Of a DNA stretch of 64,000 bases, positions 1-17,780 are shown in pieces. The notes beneath the pieces are model-generated. The model was not told the origin of the DNA and made no database searches. It saw only the letters and a list, made by a program, of their open reading frames with translations. Both the position numbers and the translations under genes were made by a program. Every line of letters starts with the position of its first letter. Position 1 is the first letter of the stretch. The DNA comes from Lutraria lutraria (lineage: Eukaryota; Mollusca; Bivalvia; Venerida; Mactridae): contig OZ026851.1 of the NCBI GenBank assembly GCA_964023205.1, positions 13,805,637-13,869,636 on the forward strand. The letters are read 5' to 3'.

Positions 1-166
1 AACTTTCGAACGATAAAACGTGCATTATGTTACTACAATGCTGGACAAAATGAGATATTTTTTTCATTCTTACATGCTAAAAAGTGAATTGATTAAACTA
101 TGATAATTACAATGAGCGGATAAGCAATTTTCATGATTTTGATGTCATTTGGTCAATTGACGTTTC

Positions 167-174
167 TGACGTCA
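167..174. promoter_or_regulatory. Distal perfect CRE palindrome
   Basis: TGACGTCA lies 1.85 kb upstream of the proximal CRE. It may be an upstream element of the NR4A gene, or chance. No factor occupancy can be inferred from sequence. Confidence 0.3.
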
Positions 175-810
175 AGGGGCAAATAAACATTCCTTTTTAC
201 AGTGAATATCGTAGACGTCGTTAGGTCTTCAGTGAGTATATAACGTTTGATGTTTCAGTATAAACTCGCATTATATGTGTTTCACTTTCCATAAAAAAAT
301 GGAAACAATATCTTCATAAGTTAGTTTTTTTCTTACGTTAGATTTTATCAAATTTCAGAATCTATATGAAAATAACTAATGAAAAATATAAACAGTATTC
401 AGCGGAAAACTTATGCTAATATCTTGTCTTTGCTCTGTATATCTTTAAAATATCATTTTGATTTAGAAAAATACACGCAGCACCTGAGATTCGAACCTAC
501 CTGTCACCATCCGACATCCGTTAAAGTCATTGCTAATAGACTGCTCGACCTGCGAAGAAGACTTATTTAACCTAATTTACAATGGCAATGTTGAATTGAC
601 AAATACAAATTTAGCCGAATTGTTATGGACAACTAATTCTGAAATCGTAATCGACAAAAAGCCATTCACTTAGTAAATTCATGAAAAAATGTCAATAGAT
701 AATACTGAGCCAAAACTGGTATCGTTATTGATGTTTGTGCGTGCATTCTTCTATAACAATGTATAGAAGACATGTTTTTAAACACACAGAAACAAGCTAT
801 TCATTGACTG

Positions 811-918
811 CTCCGTTGCGTACAGATTTTTGACTAAAATTGTTGCTCCGTTGCGTACAGAAATTGTTTTCTCCGTTGCGTACAGTACAATGTTTACACT
901 TAGCACCGTGGCGTACAG
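811..918 (+). repeat. Four spaced copies of a CCGTTGCGTACAG motif
   Basis: The 15-mer CTCCGTTGCGTACAG is exact at 811, 846 and 871, with a variant CACCGTGGCGTACAG at 904. Spacing is 25-35 bp and the DNA between copies is unrelated. A further TTGCGTACAG occurs near 1310. No coding content is supported here. Confidence 0.7.
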
Positions 919-2002
919 TATGTAAAATTTAAAAGCTTTAAAACATCTACTACAAGGGATTTTGATGAGGAAATAATGGATATACGTGAGGAGCTTTACA
1001 TTCTCCATACACGTGGACAAATATTTTTGTCGATTCATTCATTTTAACGGAATAATCGTCGGTTTTGTTCAGTTTCCTCGCTTCGTTTTTCAAAAAACTC
1101 AACACGAGATGTTCAGACACTGATTTTGTGAAAACGGCTTGGTTTGATAAAAAACGATTATTAGCCGCCGATTGCCGTTTTAAAGTTCTTTCATTTGATG
1201 TGTACTATTGTGTAGATGACGTCGTATTTAAAAAGTTTGAACCAAAAACAAACGACACCTACCTCACAACATTTATCCGTCCGCCATCTTGTAAACACCG
1301 TTGATTTTTTGCGTACAGTGCTACCACACAGTGATAATAACCGAAACTATTTTATTTGAATAAACGCCTGCTTTTACACAAAGTATTTTCACTTGCGTTG
1401 TACATTAGATCTAAGTAAAGATATATATTACATATATTATACAAAATAATATTACAAAAGAAAGGCGCAAAGACTAAACATACAGAATGTAACGTGACAA
1501 TGTTGTAATTCATGCTTACATGTTAAGTATATCAATAATTGGAACCGCGCAATAAATGCATAATTGTGGTCTTAGAAATTCTAACATAACAGTCGGACAT
1601 TGATATATTTCGTTTACTCTGATGTTCTGTTGTATCAAGGACTTATATGTATGTGTATAAGTCCTTGGTTATATATGTACATGTATTAAATTCTTAGACA
1701 ATATTCTCCTGTATCTATTTTTTTACTTTTTACCTACAAATTATTTAAGCCATACTAGTATTTATTTGCATCTACATGTATTTGTTTTGCTCAATTTTCA
1801 GATAAATTTTAGCTAAAATAAATTTCTACTAAATAATGATATTATATCAAAATCAACTTTTAATATAAATTTAAAAAACAAACATGGACATATTTGGAGT
1901 TTGCTTTACAGTTTTGAACAGTGAAGTTCTCAACACGTCATGAATGGGGAATTTTTTTTGGTATATCAAACGAACACGTCTTACTACGACACGCGTGAAA
2001 CC

Positions 2003-2250
2003 ATTGGCTGATGGACTCGGTGACGTCATTTCAAAGCGCACTACCTTTGATATAAAATTCACTGAATATCGCGAGACGTGCATGTTAATTGATCAATAAT
2101 TTATTGACGTCGTTGCCTCTCAACCTTAAACAAATTGTTAAAGACACCAATTATCGAATCTGTATTCCACAGTGCGTCAGAGTAAACAATGACATATTTG
2201 CATGCTATACATGTCATGGTATTAATTAAGCTGTGAATATATATTTAACC
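2003..2250 (+). promoter_or_regulatory. Candidate NR4A core promoter: CCAAT, CRE, TATA
   Basis: An inverted CCAAT (ATTGG) lies at 2003-2007, a perfect palindromic CRE TGACGTCA at 2021-2028, a CRE-like TGACGTCG at 2104-2111 and a TATA-like TATATATT at 2238-2245. The first usable ATG is at 2298. CRE-driven induction is well established for vertebrate NR4A genes, so this arrangement suits an activity-induced gene. The start site (about 2270) is inferred. Confidence 0.45.
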
Positions 2251-2297
2251 GTTTTAGTCGGCATCCCAGACAGTCGTGTATTGGGCGTCTGTCAAAA

Positions 2298-2315
2298 ATG
2301 TGGAATATGAATAAG
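2298..2315 (+). CDS. Candidate first coding exon of the NR4A gene
   Basis: ATG at 2298 opens six codons (MWNMNK) that end in phase 0 directly before a GTGCAA donor at 2316. The next certain exon at 2906 also starts in phase 0, so the join is in frame. The position 50 bp downstream of a TATA-like sequence favours it. The donor is weak and so short a peptide cannot be checked by similarity. The true first exon could lie elsewhere, including before the window. If real, the protein is 695 aa. Confidence 0.3.
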
Positions 2316-2610
2316 GTGCAAGAAATATTTTTATTTTATTATATATATATATATATATATTTTTTTTTTGGTCATCAAATATTTTAAAATATTTCTATTC
2401 TGTGAGCTGTGAGAAAGGATAGTTGTAGCAAGGCCATACTTAACAAAAAAATTTTGAGGGGTAACCTTAACCAGTGAATTTTCAGTGGGTTGGTAGATAG
2501 GAAATATTTTTTTTACAATTTATTTTTTACATTGAACCCAAAATACCTGTCAAAATGCTATTTATATATTGAAAATATACCTAAGAGGCAAAAAAAAGTT
2601 GGATATGACC

Positions 2611-2625
2611 GGGGGGGGGGGGGGG
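2611..2625. repeat. Poly-G tract in NR4A intron 1
   Basis: A run of 15 G within the first (candidate) intron. The flanking 2400-2640 is AT-rich and looks like old repeat DNA. Confidence 0.8.
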
Positions 2626-2905
2626 CAAGTAGGTAGCGTAACTCCAAACACAACATTTTTTAAGGACGGACTAATCTCACGGAGACTGGGAAGTAACGAA
2701 TTATAATGGTGTCATAATTATTATGTCATCAATCTAATTATATTATATTAATTAACTGACTCAATGTACTCACATTGGATTCAAAGTGATGTGGTTCAAA
2801 TCCCCAGTTAGTAATATCTTAAAAAACGTAGAATAAAAGAGTGGTTTTATCCACACAGTTAGGGTTTGTTCTTAGTTGGATTATATATTTTTTCTTCTGT
2901 TTCAG

Positions 2906-9198
<6,293 letters not shown>

Positions 9199-10710
9199 TG
9201 TATAATCAACGCCTTAGACTTATCCTAAATTCTTGTGGGCGTAGGATGTACTATCTCCAGTACCATCCACATGGTACCGCCCACAATCTTAAACACATTC
9301 CTACTACCTTTACTTAGGAAGTTTACGCAAGCGGTTCCCTCAGCTATGTTGTCACCTTTTGCTCGTGTGTCGTCTCAGATTCATCTAGATTACTTCTTGC
9401 AGCAAAGAAGACATTTTGTTCAGAGGCACCAACGATACTGACCTAGTGTTCTCTCTGCTAGTGTGTCCCTCTTTATGGACACATTGTTAAACATTGTGTG
9501 AGAAAGAAACAACATTGTATATTCATCATGCATCTGATTTGCATGTCTTATATAGTTTAGTATTTCAAATCGTGGTTGTGAAACAGTCCTATTTCATTCA
9601 CTACTTACATTTACACAGTGGCTTATAAAGTCACCATATTTCATTATCGTTACACAAATATATACATTTTATCGAATGAAACAGGCGCTTAAAAGAGTGC
9701 TATGTTTTTTCTAGTTGTCACAGTTGATCTTGCAACTATAATGAACATGGCGTAATTTTGTTGACTCATAAATTGATTTCATCACTGTGCAAACAGAAAA
9801 ATATCCGATAGACCACAGGCATTCAGACTGTCAATTCTTATCCTTTAATCCTATCTGATTTTGTGCCCCACGATTTATTTTCTCCTTAGAATCTTCACGA
9901 TTCTTCAGACAGGTGCAAGTTGTGTTCGAACCAGGAGTGTTAATGCGAATGAAAATTGGCGTGGGTCACATTGTAGATTAATTGAGGGTGACCTGTCATT
10001 GTTACATATGTAATCCAACTCAATTTCTTCATATAAAACTTGAAGCAAATCCAAATTAAACCTATATTGATTCCGATGATTAGATGTTGTCTCTGATATT
10101 CTACTCCATGTGCATTTTTTATCTCCCTTTGTTAGTTCAGTTGACAATTAATAGATAAAGGGAGGTAATTCTAGTTGGTAGTTAATTTGTTATTACAAAA
10201 ATGTCGTTTCTCGTACCTTGTTTCCACACATCCCTTAGAATGGAATTCATGAAAACTTGATTTTTTTCTTGAACTTAAGTTCATAATTAGTTCATGAAAT
10301 ATACATAGTTATTTGTCTTTGACAGGTCTCGCACATTCACACACCCTTGTCTTACTTCATTAAAACATATTTTTGATAAATAATGTTGTGATTTGATTAC
10401 ATAGCTTTATATTTTGTATGTCATGTAATGTTTGATCTCTATTATTGTTTTAATTTTGTTAATGTAACATTTTTACTCATTTTTTTTTTAAAGTCATTTA
10501 TCATTATATATTTTCATAACCTTCAAATGCATACATGGTTTTTAAGTTTATGATTTTTTCAATTTGACGGAACTTTATAATGATTTGTTTCGTCCTACAT
10601 GAGTTTGTTGAGAAATAATTTCATCTTCCAGACAGAAATTATGCATAGACATCTTATTTGGCTCACAATTTTCCTGGTAGAAATCCATCCGCTTTAAATA
10701 ATAATAAAAG
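9199..10710 (+). other. Likely NR4A 3' UTR
   Basis: AT-rich DNA after the TGA, without credible coding sequence. The first canonical AATAAA after the stop is at 10703-10708; ATTAAA variants occur near 10053 and 10358. A 3' UTR of 0.9-1.5 kb would be ordinary for NR4A. The end is not determined. Confidence 0.45.
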
Positions 10711-11489
10711 CAAAAAACTGACAAGATTCTGTTAAATACTTGATATCTTTAGAATATAATTCAACAAGCGAAGACTCACTTTTAGCATTGTACACTTTCT
10801 AAGTATTATATTGAAAGGGAAGTATTTTTTATGTTATGCATTACAAGTAAGTGTTTATCTTGTGTACAAAACGTGTATATAATACATCATATTCATTTCA
10901 TCCATAGTTATTATAATTTATTATTTATATAAAAGTCTAGTCCATTTTTGTGATGCTTTTGTTTGACTCGTGATTGAAATACGTAAGTAATTAATTCAAA
11001 AATAAGAAGTTGTGATAACAAGATTATACCATAACATAACGAGTTAAAAGAATGTGTTAAACTTGGAATACAGTAAAAATCCTCATATTCGGACCCTTCC
11101 GAACTGGACCAAAAATCCGGTTTTCTAAGAATTCCAGTTTTCTTAGAAAGTGCATTTTCAATAATGCCCAGACGTTGTTTACCTTCAAAAAATGCTATTC
11201 AGTCATTTATGAACATAATTTTTATTTTAATCAAATATTTTTAAGTATTGTTTTTAATTTGTTGTCAAAATTTTATAATGTATACAAAATATGATGATTT
11301 ATTTTTTCAAAACACGATGTTGTGACGTTGATTTTTTTATACTTAGTTGTAACATTTTTATTTTGTGTGCTATCATTTCTGTCATTAAGTGCTTATCTGT
11401 TGTTGTTTTTCTGAAAAGTAAATTTTCATTGTTTAAATATGATGATTATTGTTATTTACCATTAGTGTGTTAATTACATACGTCATTAT

Positions 11490-11534
11490 TACGTCATTAT
11501 CACGTGACTATAAACTACGTCATTATCACGTGAC
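11490..11534. promoter_or_regulatory. Paired ACGTCATTATCACGTGAC direct repeat
   Basis: The 18-mer ACGTCATTATCACGTGAC is exact at 11490 and 11517. Each copy joins a CRE half-site (ACGTCA) to a CACGTG E-box. Further CGTCATTA copies flank the pair at about 11480 and 11541. It lies about 2.3 kb after the NR4A stop; function unknown. Confidence 0.4.
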
Positions 11535-12689
11535 AAAAGCGTCATTATCTTTCCATTGCTTCAATTTTTTGCATTCCATAATGATCAGACTCTTCATTGA
11601 TTGTTAAGTTTAGCTATCCTTGTTAAATGTATTCTGTAGATGATTTAGTTATTATCATTTGGAATGCATCGGCTATTTCTGTCAAACTAAACTAATAATA
11701 CTTAAATTTAACAAAAATCGCCGATGTGTTCCGCATATTTTATTTATGAACTCGTCATTTGTTGAATCTCACTCATTTGGAATTTCTCGGCTATTGTCGT
11801 GCAATTTACGTAGATTTCGGCCGAGGTACAGCGAAAGAATACTTAGTTTATTCAAAATATTAGTTTATCCATTTATAGTATTTATTTGATACACTCTAAG
11901 TTATTTATTCAAGGAAAGTAGTGTGAGCATATTGAGCTCTGTCATCGCTATGTGTATGAATGTGTTAAATTTTGTTCCATTTTGGATGGCAGGAGGTCAT
12001 CCTTGGCAAGTGGCCAAATCATGATCTTTGATTAATGATCACTTGTCCCTCACTCGCTGTAAGTTCAAATTCCACCTGGGACCTGACAAATAATATGTTT
12101 CCCGATTTTGCTGATTACAAAGCAACCATTAACGTAGTGATAGGGGAAGGAACTCCAGACTACGAAACTGTCCAGATAGCTTATGATTGGTCAGTGGTTC
12201 TTACCAGATGTACGCGTGGGGTCCGTACCTCCATTCCAAGCTGGAAATGTCATCAAATGACCGCCAGGGTTGTTTGTAAGACGTTAAAGCCCAGTAAAAA
12301 GATGACAGATCGCCGTATGCTATAAAATTCAGATTAGTAAATTTTAGACAAAGATTTTAAATTGAAATGTAAATGACTCCTAAATACATGTGTATAAGAT
12401 TACACAGGATTTAATGCGTTCTTCTCCATAGTAACAACAGAATGTTCATGTGTTCAAGATAGTCATTGAGATGTATATATAAATATCTATATTTCTATAT
12501 TTGGTATACTATATAAGTGATAGCATATTGGATGGCTTATTAAACTTTATGTGCTTTTTTTCTTCGAATTCAAAACTTGTAGAACGGCCTTAAGAATGTC
12601 TACATAAAATTTGATTTTTTTGTTCATATCCATAGCTTTGTGCACGATGCGAATAAAATACTCGTACATTTATCTACATGTTTATTGTA

Positions 12690-12810
12690 TATTCTATAAA
12701 CCATAGGTTGACGACCAAGTATGGGCTCTTTGGTAACACACTGGACTACGTATCGGAAGGGCGTGGATTCGAATCTCGGCTCCGCCTTCCGCTGTCCCCA
12801 ACCCAACTAC
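12690..12810 (+). repeat. tRNA-like repeat fragment
   Basis: GGGCTCTTTGGTAACACACT and a B-box-like GGATTCGAATCTC about 50 bp later resemble the head of a tRNA-derived SINE, directly before a large foldback. It is not called a tRNA because the stems do not close cleanly. Confidence 0.35.
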
Positions 12811-12830
12811 TGAGACAAGTACTGTGTCTA

Positions 12831-13230
12831 GAAAATCATAGGCACTCGATTTCGTGATTTTTATACGTTTACAGACGTTATTTTTCAATTTCACCCATCT
12901 TTTAGATTGACGGTAGTGACGAAAATAAGCGTGGGTCCCGGCTTTCCTTCTAATCTGCACGTGCTTTCCGGGAACCTTGCTTTCCCAGTGTTCCCCAACT
13001 TTAAACGTTTTGACAGCTTTTACAAGGAAAGCCGGGACCCACGCTTATTTTCGTCACTACCGTCAATCGAAAAGATGGCGAGTTCACTACCTTGGAGTAT
13101 TTTATACACTCAATAAGGGAAAAAATGAAGATTTTTCTTTCAACAGATTTGCGTTGTTCGATGGGTGAAATTGAAAAATAACGTCTGTAAACGTATAAAA
13201 ATCACGGAATCGAATGCCTATGTAGAAAAT
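12831..13230. mobile_element. Large foldback element, arms about 115 bp
   Basis: Left arm 12831-12949 (GAAAATCATAGGCACTCGAT to GGGTCCCGGCTTTCCTT) is complementary to 13024-13080 plus 13163-13230. The right arm is interrupted at about 13081-13162 by about 80 bp with no counterpart in the left arm, bounded by a short GATGG duplication. The loop is about 75 bp. Open frames across both arms are the same repeat read twice. Looks like a non-autonomous DNA element. Confidence 0.75.
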
Positions 13231-13430
13231 CGCAGGGAAAGGGATGAGGCGTTGATTGTTGTTCTACACCGGGCACAGTAAAGAACCAGGGAAAACTATT
13301 CGAAAAAAGAGTAGGGATATAAATGCCTGGTTCTCCTGTATCTTATCTCCCTCCCCTCTCTCGTGAGCGGTCCTGATATAGCCATAGCTGTCGAATAGAC
13401 CGTTAAACATCAAATAAACATGAGATCTGT

Positions 13431-13528
13431 CTGTGTAGAAAAGACCTGATCACGGGATTCACGTGAACACCGAGAACTTCGTGCTCAACGTATTTCGAGA
13501 ATCTCGTGATCAGGTCTTTTCTACACAG
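13431..13528. repeat. Inverted repeat, 30 bp arms
   Basis: CTGTGTAGAAAAGACCTGAT starts the left arm (13431-13460) and its complement ends the right arm (13499-13528). The arms differ at one or two positions and the loop is about 38 bp. Confidence 0.8.
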
Positions 13529-14436
13529 ATGGACTTCGTTGGAATTGGAGTTACCAACATGTTTTTATGTAGTCTACATTTATGAGACGTACGAGCAATC
13601 CGTTTTTGATATCATCTGTAGTGTACGATTAGTTGGACTAGTTTGTATGTGATTCTGACGATATTGTTACTGGCTGTGGACATATACGGGGACAACAAGA
13701 CAGCGTCCAACATGGTGTGCAGGTAAATTTAATGCTTTATATAATGTGATTTTATAACTGCCAAAGCTTAATAATTACATGGTCGCTGAATTCGAATATA
13801 TTTAGCTTCATCCCACAATCGATAGTTTTCGTTTTTTACCGTTATGGAATGTGTTCTATATAATATATTATTATGTAGCGCACCGTTTATACGATAATCA
13901 ACGTAACTTCACTGGAGCTAAACTAAATTAGAATATTTTAATCATCCAAAGTCTGAGAGCATTTCATGCATATATATACAAAATACATACTTATCAACAG
14001 ATTAATGCAGCACATAATTATAATACGAAAAAAATATATATATATATGTATATATATACGCCTTTATATACATTGTAATATCGATTTTATCATTATACAG
14101 TGCATTATAAGATACGACTATGCATAGAATTATACAGCTTTAACAGTTTAATAAAATCGCACAATACCAGACCAAAATTTGTCTGTCATTCATTTGAAAT
14201 GAAAATTGTCCTTTTCCTTAATTGGATCAGCTTATAACGACCGGTAGATGAGGTTAATAATTTTAGATATCAAGTCATTTAAGTGTAATAAGGCCTTTGG
14301 CAGTGTACTTTTGTACGCGTCTGAATAAAGTGTCTGTTCTGTTCTGTCATTTTATTGTTGTTGATAACGGGTGTTATTATACCTCACTCCCGTTTCCAAT
14401 ATAAAGTCGCCTATACCTGAGCGGGCATAAATTTTT

Positions 14437-14676
14437 AATAACACACTGTACAAAATAACACACAATACATAATAACACACTGTACAAAATAACACCACAG
14501 TACATAATAACACACTGTACAAAATAACACACAGTACATAATAACACACTGTACAAAATAACACACAGTACATAATAACACACTGTACATAATAACACAC
14601 TGTACAAATAACACACTGTACAAAAATAACACACTGTATATAATAACACACAGTACATAACAACCACTGTACAAAA
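14437..14676 (+). repeat. 17 bp minisatellite (AATAACACACTGTACAA)
   Basis: About 14 units of AATAACACACTGTACAA, alternating with AATAACACACAGTACAT. A period near 17 stays open in several minus-strand frames and makes three overlapping Cys/Val/Tyr-rich frames of about 100 codons. These are repeat artefacts, not genes. Confidence 0.92.
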
Positions 14677-14935
14677 TTACGCATGCGCAGAAATAATGCT
14701 TATTATACTCATAGACAAATCCGAATAAAAACATTGCTAACCAATCTATACCATTATTATTTACTTATCCTGTGTTATATATTATATAATGAGAATGATC
14801 ACAACTAGAAACTTTTATATACAATACACAGACTAGTTGACAAGTTCTTTTCTATACAATGATTATAAATAATTAGTAAATAATCATATATGATTTTTTC
14901 ACACATATCATAAATGATACAATATACTGTCAGTT

Positions 14936-15305
14936 GTTTTCGGTAATAATTTGTTGTTGTTTTCTGTACGAAGGGAAGCAACTCGTACAATATACAATAT
15001 GGCCTCGTGTCATCAATATTGTCTTATCTTACAAAAGATTCTTAGCTCTACGAAGACACTTACCACAGAAGTTACGAAATTCTAAAACCGTTTTATCAAC
15101 TGTTCTTGTCGACCGCGACTGTTTTCGGTAATAATTTGTTGTTGTTTTCTGTACGAAGGGAAGCAACTCGTGCAATATACAATATGGCCTCGTGTCATCA
15201 ATATTGTCTTATCTTACAAAAGATTCTTAGCTCTACGAAGACACTTACCACAGAAGTTACGAAATTCTAAAACAGTTTTATCAACTGTTCTTGTCGACCG
15301 CGACT
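14936..15305 (+). repeat. 185 bp tandem duplication
   Basis: Two adjacent copies, about 14936-15120 and 15121-15305, nearly identical (for example CGTACAAT against CGTGCAAT). Each runs from TTTTCGGTAATAATTTGTTG to TCTTGTCGACCGCGACT. The near identity suggests a recent duplication. No coding content is supported. Confidence 0.9.
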
Positions 15306-15601
15306 AAGTCTACACGGGTAAAGTGTATTCACCGACCCTAGCTATGTAAATAAGAAAAATGCAATTGATTCAATACGGCCTAGAATTTTATTTAATATAA
15401 TAAATTAATATATCTTACTTGAAATTATGTTTTTGATCAATGTGAACATTGACTCATCTAAGTCGAAAGCTAATATTAAGTAAAATAATCGTTAATAACG
15501 GTGCTTTGAAATAAAATGCATTGTTGTATGTTTATGTTTTAGTTATTTAAGCGTGTGTATATTAACAATCAATGATAGAATAAAGTTCTCAAATTCCATA
15601 C

Positions 15602-16150
15602 TTTGAATTTTCATTTTTGAATGTTTTCCATGTTTATTTTCGCACATCCGGCACCATCAAACTTTTGCCAAAATCTCCCAGTAACTTTCGATCTGATCAG
15701 TATTTTTTTACATGAGTCATAAATGAATAAAGACACTTGCGTATGACTAAAAAACAATGTTTAAAATGGCTCATTATACACGATACACGCGATTATTACC
15801 ACATCAGCTTCATTCCTGACGTAAATTTTCGCAGGAGAAATGTCATAGCTCGTTCGTTGTCATATTTTCTCTGAGACTTTCTGTGCGTGTGGGCGAATTA
15901 TCCTGACACTGTATCACATTCGGCTTTTTTCAATTAAATGGCTAGAAACAGAAGATGAAACCAAAATGTTTACTCACCTACCTTTCTGTCAGTTAAAATC
16001 GGCGATCACATCCGTTACTGGAAGCCTGCACATCAAAATCACGGTTGCACCAGCGGTGTCGGAGGTGCTGGTTTTTTACAATGTGAAAGTCGAGGACTGT
16101 GTTTAAAATTGAAAATAAACATGGAAAACATTCAAAACTGAAAATTCAAA
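15602..16150. mobile_element. About 550 bp element with 42 bp inverted termini
   Basis: TTTGAATTTTCATTTTTGAA at 15602 begins a terminus whose complement is 16109-16150; over 42 bp there are only one or two mismatches. The 465 bp interior has no open frame of note. Fits a non-autonomous terminal-inverted-repeat transposon. No target duplication could be confirmed by eye. Confidence 0.6.
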
Positions 16151-17111
16151 ATATTGAACGCCGGAATTAGCATAAGTTCAGGTGAGTATTATAGATACTT
16201 GTTAATCATTAAATATTATTTTACTGATGCAGAAATGTACAATTAATCATTAGCTATAGATAAAAACTCATTTCAGTTATGTACTTTCAGTAATTATTGA
16301 ACAACACCACTTTTTAGGATGCATAGCGAAAAACTCAGGCGGCCATTTTGTCACAAATTTGTGCTTTTACGAATTACCTTAAAGAGGATAAGGTAGTAAT
16401 TTAATAAGTGTTTAAGTTTCAAGTCAATCACTTGTATAGTTTTGTACTTATGCTCTGGACAAGAATATAATTTTAGATTAAATAAAGGGAGATAGTTGCG
16501 CAACTGGACTACAAATAGATATAGTTTAGTCCCTTTTTATAGTTGCCATCTTTTCATATTTCAAGTTTTAGGTCAATACCTTATATAGTTTTCAAGTTAT
16601 GCTCCGGACAAAAAATTGGGACGGCAGGACGGACGTACTAACGATAGGATACTTAGGTGGTTTTCCCATGTTAAAATTTGATAAAATTTAGCCACATAAA
16701 CTCAATTTTAGCCACATAAATCCACTTATGGACATTTTTTAAGTGACTCCGGTTGAACAGAGTCCTAACCCTAACACTAGAGTCACCCAAACCCAATTTG
16801 TTTGTACGGGCAGACAGACGGCTACTATTACTATATCTCCAGGCGGGGGATAATCAGATTCTGTAGTACACTAATGATGTATTTTGTATATTTCTAATTA
16901 TATCACGTCGATATCAATTAGCAATATCTTCATATATTAAATGAAAAAAAATACCGAGTGAGCCTAGTCATACGTGTATTTTATTGCGTTTAATAAGTGA
17001 ACATTTTCAAATAAATCGCATTTGACACTATCCCTAATCCCTGCAAATACAATTCAAAGTTAACCATTTTTGTTCTATTTTTTTTAAAATCCAGACCCAA
17101 GCAGCAGTAGG

Positions 17112-17144
17112 AGTGAACACCCTACCCCCCCCCCCCCCCCCCCA
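17112..17144. repeat. Poly-C tract
   Basis: A run of C of about 20 in intergenic DNA, next to old repeat sequence. Confidence 0.8.
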
Positions 17145-17599
17145 TTGTGTGCCTAACATCCATTCAAAGCTGGCTACGCCCCTGAACATAAAAATGAATT
17201 TCTTTTCATCATTTACGGATATCTGGTACCACTCAACAGCCTTAAAATCAAAGACTGTCTCGTTATGATAAAGGTAGCGGTCGCGTTTTCTTATCTTTAA
17301 GAACTCTCATGAGCTGTCGTAACGTTCCTAAACTGAAGAATTCGTAGCCAAGAAAATATTAATGAAACGCATTTTACCGTTGAGAAGGGAGATAAGACAC
17401 TTCTTACTTAAGAATTAGCATAAGATGTTTGATGAAACGGGGCCTAAATGTGTATACTTTACAAATCTTCATAACTTCTATTAAAATCAATGTTTTCACT
17501 AGGAACTTAGTCTTTGTGTGTAATAAACTCTTTTATATAATTTAAGCATCCACCAAAATACGTTCAATATCTTTAACATTAAAATTTAAAATAAAAAAC

Positions 17600-17780
17600 T
17601 TATTTTCGGCAGTCTGAAGTTGTCTTTGGTAACATGAAGCTGTTTTCTGTATAATGAAGCAGGTTTCGGTAATCCGAAGTTGTCGGGGTTTTTTTTTGGG
17701 GGGGGGGGGGTTTGGGGGGGGTAATATTTGTTTTCTGTAATATGAAGTTGTTTTCGGTTGTTTTCGGTAGAATGTTGTTA
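17600..17780 (+). repeat. Degenerate TTTTCGGTAAT-GAAGTTG repeats with T/G runs
   Basis: Several imperfect copies of TTTTCGGTAATNNGAAGTTG surround a T10 then G-rich tract at about 17688-17722. The motif is related to the start of the 185 bp duplication at 14936. The minus-strand frame 17542-17826 is produced by this repeat. Confidence 0.55.

Larger units (their letters stand above)
1..2297. other. 5' intergenic DNA of the NR4A gene
   Basis: No supported coding exon. It holds the distal CRE, the TTGCGTACAG repeats, a 33 bp hairpin at about 1636-1668 (AAGGACTTATA with its complement) and the candidate promoter. The reading frames at 379-570, 778-1038 and 1065-1304 have no recognisable family features. 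Confidence 0.5.

Noticed and set aside
9905..10147. 80-codon minus-strand frame in the NR4A 3' region
   Set aside because: No recognised motif and it overlaps the probable 3' UTR.
12624..13168. Several frames on both strands sharing a GTHAYFRHYRQSKRW-like peptide
   Set aside because: The shared peptide comes from the two complementary arms of the foldback, not from a protein family.
14352..14734. Three overlapping minus-strand frames of about 100 codons rich in Cys, Val, Tyr
   Set aside because: They are the 17 bp minisatellite read in three frames; no start context, domain or splice support.
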